Assembly (NCBI GenBank): GCA_004794785.1 | Contig: SJOL01007106.1 | Location: 672,426 to 736,425 of the forward strand | Reading direction: 5' to 3' | DNA: 64,000 bases | Origin: Opisthorchis felineus | Taxonomy: Eukaryota > Platyhelminthes > Trematoda > Opisthorchiida > Opisthorchiidae | Part shown: positions 21,846-33,800 of the stretch, piece after piece | Numbering within the stretch: position 1 is the stretch's first letter | Layout of the letters: the number at the start of each line of letters is the position of its first letter | Translations under genes and position numbers: made by a program | The notes under the pieces: generated by a model | Told to the model about the DNA's origin: nothing | Databases searched by the model: none | Seen by the model: the letters and a program-made list of their open reading frames with translations, nothing else

Positions 21846-22634
21846 CGTCATCCAGCCGCTCGAATTAAACTAAAACATAAAACCCCCGCTGAGTCCCCGT
21901 GGCCTTGGACTGTTGGGCTTATGGCCAGGGTCACAAAAGGCATAAGTGGGGGTGACGAAGTGGAGGGATTAACAGTGCGGATAAATGGTAGCAGGAATTT
22001 CCGAATCATAGTATACATTGAAACTGTAGAGACTCACTGGTGTCGCTGTTGTAGTGAAGTCGGGTATAAAATTTCCTTGGAAGAGTGAGTTGGTGGCAAC
22101 TTATAGGCCAGAACACGAACTGTACAGAAAATGACTGACTTTGTGGGGAGCACAGACTTAAAATCCACCGAAATGGTTGAATCGGAACGAAAGTTTCAGC
22201 TGATTGGAATGAACGCGTCCTGGAGGCGGCTGGGGCCAGGTGAAGAGCTCGTTCGATTTTCAGTCAATGGAATGAGTGTGCGAAAAGGTCAAGAGTAGGA
22301 GAGGAATAGTTGCGGGCGTGCTATCAAACTGGGTATGGCAGTGTCGTGCTATCATTGGCCTGACATACTTGGGTTTTTGGACGGCCGCGTAACGGACGTC
22401 ACATTTGAGGTCATTGAGCTGGGATGTGCAGTTCTTTGAGCAGCGAGGTTTTCAGGGTGGCCAAGGAAACAGGGGTAGAACGAAGCCGAAATAAAATAGC
22501 AGGTTTTTTTGGTCCGGTTGGGAATCCCTGAGGGTGTGGATCGCAGGCAATGTGGAGCGGATAACAGGTCGTTCAAACCAGGTATTGCCGAAGTTCAAAG
22601 TTTTTGGGGAACATATAGAGCTGAGACAAAATCA

Positions 22635-22673
22635 GATCGTTAAGATTTGAAGGTGGCGGTCAAAAACAAGACG
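22635..22673 (+). repeat. 39-base dispersed repeat, copy 2
   Basis: Partner of 21687-21725: GATCGTTAAGATTTGAAGGT and the 19 following bases. Confidence 0.6.
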
Positions 22674-22739
22674 TATCCCTCAGGCGACCAGCATGCCCAT
22701 ATCCATGGAAGCAACTATGCTGCCTTTCCCAAAGAACAG

Positions 22740-23339
22740 CGGGTTAGAAAAGGTCGGCCCTAAAAACCGCACACTCCGATCGCCCAACGGTTGACCGTGA
22801 CTCCGGTGCATTGTTAAATACGGTCGAAATACGTTTCCATCCAAGGAGTGTGGTACTTCCCAAAAGGCGTCTGCTGTGCGCAGCTGCATCAGGAGTGATA
22901 CGGCAATGCCTTACTCCTTGCATCCTCCGGTTAGGCCAACAGCTGCAGCCGAGCAAGTCGGACCATTGAGTCATCGGCTCCGGGAAGAGTCCCTAAATAA
23001 AACCTTGCCGGTCAGACGTTTTGATTCAGGGCCCAGGGGCAGGGCCTCGAACAAAACCCTACCTCCTCCCACTACCCTGTGGGTCAAACTTTTGAGTCAA
23101 ATGCTCAAGGGGGTACCTTAACCAAACCCAATTCCTCAGCCTGGGCAACCGGGACGTATCATTTGCCCGCACAGTTTTGTCCACCAATTCCCATCCCCAA
23201 CTCATTCCCACCACACAAGCAAACGTTACTGGGTCATTTGAGTGTCAGTTATCTGACCGATGAGCCCTATGCACTCCGTTGCCTATTAACAGTAAACAAA
23301 AAACACCTCTCTAAGTCCGTGAGATGCTTTCTACGTAGG
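22740..23339 (+). other. probable 5' region of an RTE-like LINE
   Basis: No coding sequence is recognised. It directly precedes the endonuclease start at 23340 in the same orientation, so part of it is probably the 5' untranslated leader of that element. The left border is not defined. Confidence 0.35.
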
Positions 23340-24480
23340 GGCTTTTAACGTCCGTACTCTACGTCAAATTGGCAAGCGGGCAATGCCCTCTGAAACCTTA
23401 TGCTGCCTTAAAATTGAAATATGCTGTGTCTCTAAAACACGCATACAAGATCCAAGCGTGGTTATGCATCTCAGAATGCCAAGGATGAACTCAGCTCTTT
23501 CACATTTCTCCCTCCATGTGTCCAGTGACCCAGAAGCGATGACTCGTGGAATAAATGGCGTGAGAGTTGAACTCGGCCTTAGAACTGAACGCACTTTGCT
23601 GGACTGGATCCCAGCGAACAGTCGTCTTTGCGCTGCCCGGTTATTCAGCTCAATGAAGCTCAATGCTTCTCAGGCATAAAAAGTGGTGTCTGTTTGTAGT
23701 GTCGGCTTATGTTCCAACGGACTGCAGTTCTCATGCTGAGAGATATACTTTCTATCGAGAGTTATCCGGGCTCATTCGTCATGCAAAAAGCACTGACATT
23801 GTGATACTTGCGGGCGATATCAATGCCCAAGTGGGTCGGCTGAGGTCCTTGGAATCACATTTTGGTGGTCGATTCGGAGTCGATGCTTGTCGCGAGGACA
23901 ACGGAGAGTGACTCCTCCGGTTGTGTGCTAATCATGAACTGTTTCTGGCCGGTACTAACTTTCAGCATAAACGTTCTCACCACTTAAACTGGCGGCCACC
24001 AAGTGCAAATCAACGGTGTACCCAGTTAGACCACGTAGCCATCAGCCACTGGTAGGGAGCTACAGTTCAAGACGGCCGTTCCTTCTGGAGCACACAACTT
24101 GATTTCCGATCACGCCATTGTGTGTTCACGCCTGACACTTCGCCGCCCTTCAGGCCCTCGCAAGTCAGCAAGAAGCCTTCCAATCCGCCATCTTCCAAGA
24201 ACTACCGAAGCTCAACAGTATCGATCTGAGCTAGCTCAACAACTGTCTACATAAACCCATACTGTGCTGGTAGCGTGCACGTGGAGGAAACGTGGCAAAA
24301 TCTGAAATGAGGTATGGTGGCGGCGTTTAGTGCTGTCTGTCCGACTTCTCCGATACAGTCAAATGACCACTGTGTTTTACTGAGACCTCTAGTCCTGAAT
24401 TTCCTCGTTCAAGTTCTCCGGTACCAACGTCGCATGAAGAAACGCAGTGTAGCTGATTCGAATTGCAAAAATTTGGTTTA
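23340..24480 (+). mobile_element. RTE-like LINE endonuclease copy
   Basis: The plus strand encodes FNVRTLRQIGKRA, CCVSKTRIQDPS, LLDWIPANSRLCAAR, then after a shift CLFVVSAYVPTDCSSHAE and DIVILAGDINAQVGRL, then after a TGA ANHELFLAGTNFQHKRSHHL and DHVAIS. This is a full APE endonuclease pathway of motifs, interrupted by shifts and stops. The E of SETRIQD is replaced by K here (SKTRIQD), and the final SDH segment is partly degraded. Weaker linker homology (LRLSGPRK) extends to about 24370-24480. No RT follows. The copy is dead. Confidence 0.75.
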
Positions 24481-26198
24481 CTGACGCTATCCTTTCTGCC
24501 ACTCCTGCTGCCTACGTCTTTACGTCACATAATGTAGTTGGAACACCAAGTAGCATCATCATGGTCAACAGTCCCCTCTTCGTCAATTTTTTTTATCTGG
24601 GCAAACAGTCTGGGAGCCCTTCAATCCCCGTCTCGTTTTAAATAAAGCCAGGAAACAAAAAACTTGTTCAGAAGAAATCGGGCAAAGTAACCGGTTCCAC
24701 GATAAACGCACATTTTTTGCTGTTTCGGGCACGATCGGTCTCTAGATGATTTCTATCTTACTTCCAAATTTGGGCCTCCCAGCTTTCTATTCTTGTCAAA
24801 GTCAAAGCTTTACAGACGATCAAGTAGTGTGGGGAGAGCGCATGGCTGCATGATCGACATTAGCAACTGCAATTGATGTTGCATCATGACACTAACCTAA
24901 TACTACCTAAATGAATTCTCGCGCTTGCCGTGGCACATGTCAAAACGTGCAAATCGCACAGCTATCGGTTGTAAATCCCTTCATCTGATGAAAATAAGCA
25001 AGTAGACCGTATTAAATAAGAAAGAGTTACTCTCCTGTTTTCATTGTGCAGGCTTAGCTTTTGCCGCCTGATAGCGAGCATTTTACCCACTGCTTGACCT
25101 GGGATCTTACTGCGTAGCAGTCCCACGTTCCACGCCGACCCTGAGAGAACAAACTTGGGCAGCAGCTTGAAACTCAGTCGTCGGTCACTTCTTGAATACA
25201 TGGACTTCTGAAGATCTACTTAGCAGAGGGACGATTGTGTGATGCTTAGAGTTCGAAGTCATCATTAATTTTTTGCCTCATGCAAAATCTTAGGAGAAAC
25301 TTCATGCTCCCTTAGGTGGATGCTCGTTATTTGTCTACTGAAGTCCTTATTTGATGAACGATCGGCAATAATCAGGTTTAGTTGGTGACATGTCTGACTC
25401 AAATGCAGTTCCAGTCCATCCTGTTTGCTCTGAGTTCGTGATGAGAACCATAGTCTAGTGCTCAGCGTGGGAACCGCTGGAGAATCAGATACGTTATTCA
25501 GCCGAAAAAGAATGATTCGGACACCATTATTCAGTGAACCCAACCTCTGCGACAGCTTTTTTAAGAGACGGAAAGTAACAGCGCACCTGGATGTGCAACC
25601 ATCATAGGACATACCAGCAACCTGCTGACCCACCTATCTGAAGGTGTCAGCACAGTGAATAACAGTGGCGTATGCGTAGGCTGAGACAAAGAATGGACTT
25701 CAGAGACGAACTGTGGAGTTGGTGCCATTGGTGGATATCTTGACTGTTCTGCACGTTGTTCAGAGGAGAAATTCGGTTTTCAGTTCTGAATGGAGCCCTG
25801 TATGGGAAATTCCTATGTGAAGAGCCTATGGATGGCAAAGGAACGCGTTTCCAAAGAATTCCAAACCAAAATATTCGACTGACTAGAAATTTGCATTTGT
25901 AACGCTAGTATCCTGCCAAAACCATATCTTTGGAAGACCTCAGTTAAACTGTTTTCCCATTATATTTTCTTCAACATCATAAACTTGGCTTGGTCAGGAA
26001 AATCATAGCCAGTATAGGGCTACAAACAGTGTGTTGACGAGTTCCGCAAGCAGTTTTCAGGTAGAAAGCACCGTCTTCTATGAATTTTCGGATGTCATAT
26101 TGAGCCCAGCAGCAGCATGCAATGGGTGTATGTGCTGCTTTAAACAAGACATGTTGAAAAACCTCCTTTTAGAAACCTGACGGAGGAGTGAACTTGAA

Positions 26199-26199
<1 letters not shown>
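24481..26199. other. unassigned stretch
   Basis: No gene or repeat was recognised. Open frames at 25265-25838 (-) show no known motif. Confidence 0.4.

Positions 26200-26237
<38 letters not shown>
26200..26237. repeat. (TA)n microsatellite
   Basis: A perfect run of alternating T and A that ends exactly at the start of the N run. It probably caused the assembly break and may continue into it. Confidence 0.95.
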
Positions 26238-27057
26238 NNNNNNNNNNNNNNNNNNNNNNNNNNNNNNNNNNNNNNNNNNNNNNNNNNNNNNNNNNNNNNN
26301 NNNNNNNNNNNNNNNNNNNNNNNNNNNNNNNNNNNNNNNNNNNNNNNNNNNNNNNNNNNNNNNNNNNNNNNNNNNNNNNNNNNNNNNNNNNNNNNNNNNN
26401 NNNNNNNNNNNNNNNNNNNNNNNNNNNNNNNNNNNNNNNNNNNNNNNNNNNNNNNNNNNNNNNNNNNNNNNNNNNNNNNNNNNNNNNNNNNNNNNNNNNN
26501 NNNNNNNNNNNNNNNNNNNNNNNNNNNNNNNNNNNNNNNNNNNNNNNNNNNNNNNNNNNNNNNNNNNNNNNNNNNNNNNNNNNNNNNNNNNNNNNNNNNN
26601 NNNNNNNNNNNNNNNNNNNNNNNNNNNNNNNNNNNNNNNNNNNNNNNNNNNNNNNNNNNNNNNNNNNNNNNNNNNNNNNNNNNNNNNNNNNNNNNNNNNN
26701 NNNNNNNNNNNNNNNNNNNNNNNNNNNNNNNNNNNNNNNNNNNNNNNNNNNNNNNNNNNNNNNNNNNNNNNNNNNNNNNNNNNNNNNNNNNNNNNNNNNN
26801 NNNNNNNNNNNNNNNNNNNNNNNNNNNNNNNNNNNNNNNNNNNNNNNNNNNNNNNNNNNNNNNNNNNNNNNNNNNNNNNNNNNNNNNNNNNNNNNNNNNN
26901 NNNNNNNNNNNNNNNNNNNNNNNNNNNNNNNNNNNNNNNNNNNNNNNNNNNNNNNNNNNNNNNNNNNNNNNNNNNNNNNNNNNNNNNNNNNNNNNNNNNN
27001 NNNNNNNNNNNNNNNNNNNNNNNNNNNNNNNNNNNNNNNNNNNNNNNNNNNNNNNNN
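26238..27057. other. assembly gap (820 N)
   Basis: All bases are N. Long open frames crossing it on both strands are artefacts of untranslated N codons. Confidence 0.99.
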
Positions 27058-30000
27058 GAACTCTCACGAGTTATTCACAAACCATAGGTCAACTTTTGAC
27101 TTATTCCATTGTTCGCACTGTATTCATTTTATCATGGTACAACTAGTAACTGTAAACTACTATCTACCATAGTAAAAACTGTTATTTGCGCATATACCTT
27201 CTGAGTTATATTATGACTATGGGCTATCATCACCTGTGCACTAATAAGGCAACGCACCTATTGGTTTAAGGAGGGCCTCACCACTAGCAGGCTGGTCTAC
27301 TACTAGGTAGTTCACGTGCTTAAAAACTTATCTCATTAGGTGAATGGGGCTAGTCGCTTCTTTATACCAAATAGATAATTCTTGTAACCTTTCCTAAGGC
27401 CCATGAAAAGGTATATGTTCAGGTAGCAATTTTCATATAGTGTAGGTAATATGAGATTTCCTCCAAGCAATGTAGAAGACTTTCTGTGCTTGACGAAGAC
27501 CGACATAGAGCGGCGCAAAACACTGAAGCACGACATAGGTAAATGCAGTGACTCTGAGGACTAGATGGATAAGTCCAAAGTACTTTGATCCTTTTAAGGG
27601 GGCGACAAAAACCCAAAAACCACTTATCCTATGTGCGGCAAAATCTGTTCGTGAGGAGTAGTTTTGTGACAGTTGTGTGGAAAGCCGATCACCAAACACT
27701 TAGATGGAGCGCGTAACCGGTCAATAACTAACCTCAAGCCTGCCGGTTTGGTGCGCACATGTGGACCAGTCGGTGAAACGCGTCAAGACGGAGCGCACGC
27801 ACAAAATTTTCCAGATCAGGTCAAAATACAGCCCACTCATCAGGGGATAAAATTTTCTCTAGCTATACTTCTAACCGGTCGAATTGCTTGGTTTTCTTTT
27901 TCGAAGACTCATTTACACATTTACGGGAAAGCTATAAAAATGTGATTATGTCAGATTCGAAAAGAGTTGCCAGAAATGAAGCCAGGCATCATTAGAAGGC
28001 TAAGTAAAGGGATTTTAAGGAGAGACGCAGGAAGCAAATAATCAGAAAAGGTATAAAATTTCGGGAGAGTAGCAAAATCCAAAAAAAGTTGATAACTTTA
28101 CTTGAGATCGAATACCCCAAAAGACGAGTGCTGTCTTTCAGTGCTAAACTGAAAAATGGGTGTTCAGGTCAGTGAGGTCTCGCTTTTGACCCGTTATGGT
28201 ATGTAGGCCATTGGTGTCAGTTTGTTCAAATTTCACGACTTTAATTATCTTGATGTCTACATCTCGGAGTCTGTTTCTTATCTGATTTACCATTTTGACG
28301 GTGAGAGCCCACAAAATCTTATATGTACTCACCGGTCCTGCGAGAACTCGCTGACCGCAGCTGATGTCACACAGTCAGCACGGAAACGATACTGCCCCCT
28401 CCACTAAGGTGGTAACTGCAGAGACGCATGTGGAACTGAGCAGAGACATGGCCCTGCTTTTCGTCTTAACAAGAGGTATCCGGATATTTCGCTCAAATTT
28501 ACTTAAGTTTATATTGCGCGGTTGCTGGGCGCTCCACGTCACATCAGGACACAACAAACATCTTTGTGTTCCAGGAAGTGACCATTGGAATTGAACGAAC
28601 ATATTGACGGGGTTAAGCCACATGTTGCGACAGGCATGGACATGAGCAAGTGTGGCTACCCAAACCAGCTGCGAAGTAAGAAGGTAGGTAAGCTTGCTTA
28701 TCAAGGCCCACTTGCAGCTGTTGGCCAGACCCACAGCGTAAAATTGTGGAGAAAAACAAACATCTGACGGCTCTTGCTAAAATCCACTTAGAGTCACAAC
28801 AACACACACCAAATAGTGTGGTAGTAACGAAGAGAGAAGAAAAGTCACCAGGTCGTCGACACTGGGTGCAAAATACACCAAACTATTTTCCTGACGTACT
28901 ACACCACCGGTGGTGCTTCGCACGATTTCCAATCTATCCTCCCACGCTCGGTCCATTAGGAAGCTGCAATGTGCGAAGAGCCTGGGATTCGAACGACAAT
29001 TGTGATTAAATCAAGTGGTTAGTGAATATCACTCATCAGCTACGTCCGCTACAATGGAATAGTATTCTGCACACTAATTTCGGGGACTTTTGTGGAAGCC
29101 GTATGGGAGACCTAAATTCTCTGGTCTTAATAACCCTTTTCCATGAGAAAACCCGAAGATGCATTGAGAAGAATGCGGCTGCTGAACAGTTCCGTTGAAC
29201 TAATCTAGATGAAGGAACATTAAATGAAACAGTATCCGAGACCGTAGATGGAGCGGAGTTAAAAGTTGGATGAAAAATAACACTGTTCAAAGTCCGGCAG
29301 GATGTTCAAACCTGGAAGCTATGTTCGACATGATCATATGATGAACAAAAAACTGATTTCCTGTTTTTTTCTTAACTTAGTTCCTTTGAATTTTTACCAT
29401 CTCTAATGTTTGCGAATTCGTATGTGGGTTGATGTACTGTGCTCACAAAATAAGGCGCACAACTGACTTAAAAGTGCCGTACACCCATTCTCTAAGGTTG
29501 GCTTTCTCTGAACCTCCCATTGGTGAAAAAACATTAAATTGTGAAATCGTTTCAGTCATCCTTTGCCTGCACTCCTGATTTGTTCCCCTGATGTATGAGC
29601 CACCAGATGTACGAGTGAACTGCTTCATTGCATGACACCCCGAAAGCATACTTGAAAGGGATGGTACACCTACTGTTCCAGCTTTGTCCCAATATCTTAC
29701 AACTGTATATTGGTGAGTTACTTTTTCTACCACGTGAGACCGGTTCGCAAGCATGATCCGCTGAAGAGGATGTTTTAAAGGCAATACTATCAGGAAATGG
29801 CTAACCGGAGAAGTCCATCTCAGTTCATTGTTGTAGTGGAGAAGAAAACAACTTATGTTTACCGTCTAAAACTGACCAGTTTAACAGTGATATAAGGCCC
29901 CAGTTGACAGCTTTGATCAGACAGGCTCACTCAGTCAGAGAACTAAGACAAATGCCAAATGAGAGATTCAGCTGGGTTCCAGATGAGTCTCTCGCAAAAC

Positions 30001-30728
30001 CAAATTTGTTTGCAAATGAGTGTATTTCACTAAGACAAATGCCGCCTACTTTTTCAGTGCTGAGTCATCCCCACATTCTACGTTCGCCTAATTAATCTTC
30101 TTTTCGTGTAATTAGACGGTTTATTTGAAGATGCGACAACCCAACGGTGTCCGTAGACAACAACGGCGTAGCACATTGCAAGTGCTCGTATGCGAGCAGT
30201 AGAACACAATCGACTGTTTCCAAACAGAAGGAACATATGAGTGTGCTGTACACGTTTTTCAGCCGGTAGTCTGCAGATAACGAAAGTAACTTCTGCCAAG
30301 AAGTTTATTCAAATGTTAGATTTAACATGGACTGTATCTGGTAGTGCAATATAGAGAAGCGGTTTGAATACAACTTGCCCACATTATTATAGAGGGCGTA
30401 GTCAACCGGAGGTAAGTGAATGCTAGAAAGTAAATACAGCAATAGTCTGGATACACTGGGCGCATTACTTTGGGCCATGATCACAATATTGTGACCTTGG
30501 TACATTTCGGGATATCGAAGCAACTACGAGCAGTTGGAAAAGCACTAATCTCATTGTGTTTGGATTCTGCTTTATTCACGGTTTGGGTTCGTTCAGATTG
30601 TCTGGTCCAGTTTCGGGTTCAGCGGAAGGCAAATACTGTGCGCGTGACCAGACGTGTTCGACCGCTTACACGCCACATGGCGCAGGCACCTTGGTGTTTG
30701 TGCAAGCAATGAGAGTAACATCCCAGGC
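27058..30728. other. unassigned stretch
   Basis: No supported gene. Near 28955-29005 the minus strand has a B-box-like GTTCGAATCCC, possibly from a worn tRNA-derived SINE, but no body shared with the SINE family elsewhere in the window was found. Confidence 0.4.
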
Positions 30729-30800
30729 GCTTCCATAGCTCAGTGGATAGAGCACTGGTCTAGTAAACCAGGGGTCGGGAGTTCGATCCTCCCTGGAAGC
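30729..30800 (+). tRNA. tRNA-Thr (anticodon AGT)
   Basis: A 72-base perfect cloverleaf. The acceptor stem is GCTTCCA with TGGAAGC; the D arm is GCTC AGTGGATA GAGC; the anticodon stem is CTGGT with ACCAG around the loop CTAGTAA, giving anticodon AGT (read as IGU, decoding ACU and ACC/ACA). The variable loop is GGGTC, and the T arm is GGGAG TTCGATC CTCCC. All stems pair fully, unlike the SINE heads in this window, and there is no intron or CCA in the DNA. The internal A and B boxes provide the Pol III promoter. It stands alone rather than in a cluster. Confidence 0.95.
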
Positions 30801-30805
30801 ATTGC

Positions 30806-30809
30806 TTTT
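30806..30809 (+). terminator. Pol III T-run terminator
   Basis: A TTTT run begins six bases after the tRNA 3' end, the normal place and minimal length for RNA polymerase III termination. Confidence 0.7.
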
Positions 30810-33800
30810 GGTGTGGAGTTGGAATACAGTACATTTATAAGACACATTTTTGGCAACACTCCTCCTCGCAAATGGTTCGTTTCTACTTAAATCAGATGTC
30901 AGTGTAAACCAGGAGCGATAAAAAATGTTCAAGACAAAACCTTTCGGATTGAAATCAACTAACGTGCTCTGAAAGTGGCGTCAGGATTTGGGTTCTGTCT
31001 ACAAGGTAGTCTTCGGCTACCAACCGTTGATGCACTATTTCGACATACATGAACATGTCATTCCAAATGTTGGTTGTTAGATCACGCACGCTAATGAACG
31101 ACATCCAGAAGAGTAAACGTTTTTGAGAGCAACATTAATGAGTTTACTGCGGGCTACAGAAAATGTAAGCTGGAACTTAGACGAGAGGCGGCAGCCATGC
31201 TACAGTGACTCAATAGAAGTCGAACGCAGCATGGAAATAAATATGGAATGGACGCGAATAAAACAGGTAAAAGTCGAGGGCTGTTCAAAGTCAGAAAGAG
31301 AAACAGCCAGCTGGGACACCTGTACAAGCTGGAGAAACACGGGTTTTAATAATCCCGGTAGACATTTCTCTGCGGATAGAGGTTTCATACTGTGAATGAA
31401 GTCATTCTATACTGAAAAGCCTATAACCGCTGTCCATCTGTTTCATCCTTGCTGGGAATCATTAGCAGTACACATTTCACGAAACTCCACAGTCTTCTAC
31501 TCACGATCTCCCATGCTAGTCGTTTGAACACTTGGCAGTGTGGTTAGCAGTGTGATTAACTTGCATTTAGACAGGATATAGCGCCACTCATCCTTCAGTC
31601 GCGGAAACCATATCACCGGTTCATGTTTTGACTAGGTCTGCGAGTGACGACTGTCCTGTCCTAGTGAGATCTAATCACTGACGATGGACCGCTCATGACC
31701 AAGCTGCTAAATGCTCAACCACTGGTCGGAAGGTCGCGGTTTCGAAACTGCGTGTGCAAGTTTTAATAGATGACTCCCTTCTGAACACTTTAAATACACT
31801 AGTTTACACCGAAAATTTAGGCCGTCAGGAGCACAACCGCAGAAAATTAATGGTGCTGCAGCGGACAGTCCATAGGGCCAATAATAACTCGCATCTTTGT
31901 TGAGATGATAGAATGAAAGGCGTTAAATGAAGTGTCGCAAGCCCTGATGTACACGCACTACGTTGGCGATAACTTTTGTCACCGGTACTGAACAATCTGG
32001 TCACCCACGTAATTTTCGGGACCTTATCCACCCACATATACATCATTCTCTGAGGAGTGAACGTAGGCCACTCACCACTGAAAGCCACAAGGAAGAGGGC
32101 TTTAGGTTTCCGCATGAATTTATACAACTATCTAATGCGGATTTTCACTCATTCATTCACTTCATTGAAGGTTTTATTGGACCTTTTCACATCAGACTAT
32201 TTGTATTTTCAAAGAGCAGGTATGTCAAAACTTGCCGTGAGTCTGAGCTCTACCGCAGTGCCACCAAACAGCACGTTTGCATTTAGGACCATACCCTAGC
32301 AAGGCATCTAACAGGTACAGTCCAAAGTGAAAATGCATCCATCTGCTTTCCAGAGCGTAACGAGTCTACGTATCAATTGTACAAGCCAAACTTGGAGATC
32401 CGTTTTCCTTGGATAACCCTGCCGCTGAAGTGAACCGAGTGAGGTGTGGGGCCTATCCATTGCTTGTCCAAGAGCGGTTCAGCCAAAACCCTGTTTTACA
32501 GAGCAAGACGAATCTGCAACCGAGGTAACCGTAGAGCAAACCAAAAGCTGTTGAAGAAGGCCATTATCTAATGGTTTTCCGAAGTGTTTCATTAAGTTCT
32601 ACGGTTCAAAAACATCAGCAGGTAGTTTAGGAAGCCGAGAGCAAAGTCGCCTATATATTCATGAAAAGTGCCTACCTGGCTAAACATGTGACGTAGACCT
32701 TACAAGGATTCATCTGGTGGATCGTTCTTCAACAACCCAACCGAATTTCGTCCAACTGTTCTGCCGCCCATGTAATCTGTTAGTTCCCTTGAAGTTGAGA
32801 AGATAACTAGTCGACGGGACAGATTGGCATATGCCAGATTGCGTAACTGAAGGTGCACTAATTTTTATTCGATCTACAGCACATCCTAATCTTTGATGTA
32901 CTTTGTTTTTACATTGCTCCATTCATATCTATTTGAAATTCATCAGCCAAGATACAGAAATAACACCAATGGCTATACGTAATGCACTTCTCATAAGGTT
33001 GCTGAAAATTCTTCGACAGCCCGTGACCGGTGACGCCCTTCTTGGGGCTCATCAGATAGGCGCAGTCCCCGAGTTCCCGTCAACCTTATGTTCTACTTGA
33101 AAACAATGGCTATTCCATATCGACACACTGTGACGATGATTGTCGTTGGATGCTAGGCTTTGGTTTGGTGTTTTTTGAAATAATTTTTCTACACTTACTA
33201 AATAATTAACATAATTGCCTTCAAATTCGGTCCTCAAAGGTGCGGCACCGCAGGCGACAGGAACACAGTGATCCGGAGAAGCGAAATGTATGAAAAAGCC
33301 GGTTCACGAGATAATACCGTCGGTACGATCAGGAGCGAATAGTGATAAGATTGTGATAGACCTCCTGTTATATTACGCTAGAAACGATATGCCCACAATG
33401 GCAATTTGCTCTTATCTGGAGGTGTATTTGACAAAGGTCATCTGTATTCATTATTGCTTTCCAAGAGAGCACCCCTGAGTACCAAAGACTAGGGTGTATA
33501 AGCGAGCCATCTGTTCACCAAAAAATTAAAATAAATGACTGCTTGAAAAGCCCTCAGTGAAAACTATGATGATATCATGCAAAGTTGACGTTTTTGTGGG
33601 AAAAAAGTGACCTGTCAACGTTAATCAGCAATGGAGCATTCCGATGGTATGCATTTACATTATCGGAAACCTCACTGAAAAGGTGAGGCACGACAATATC
33701 AGAGAGGATTCTGTCAAGGGCATAAGTTAGGTTTTCAGTCACAGTGCTATCATACATCAGGCAAATTATCAGACGCAGAAATCTACAGTGCGAAAGTGAA

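Larger units (their letters stand above)
19963..22739. other. unassigned stretch with short repeats
   Basis: No gene supported. A TAA microsatellite, a 17-base tandem repeat and a 39-base dispersed direct repeat are listed separately. Sequence after the TAA run (GTTTATTCCCATCTGGTGGG) could be the 3' end of an unidentified retroposon. Confidence 0.4.

Noticed and set aside
26078..27087. Long open frames of about 300 codons on both strands
   Set aside because: They consist almost entirely of untranslatable N codons in the assembly gap.
28950..29010. tRNA-like segment on the minus strand with GTTCGAATCCC
   Set aside because: Only a B-box-like string is present; no cloverleaf and no second copy in the window.
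31700..31760. tRNA-like or SINE-like segment with GGTTTCGAAACTGC
   Set aside because: No acceptor or anticodon stem pairing and no shared SINE body.
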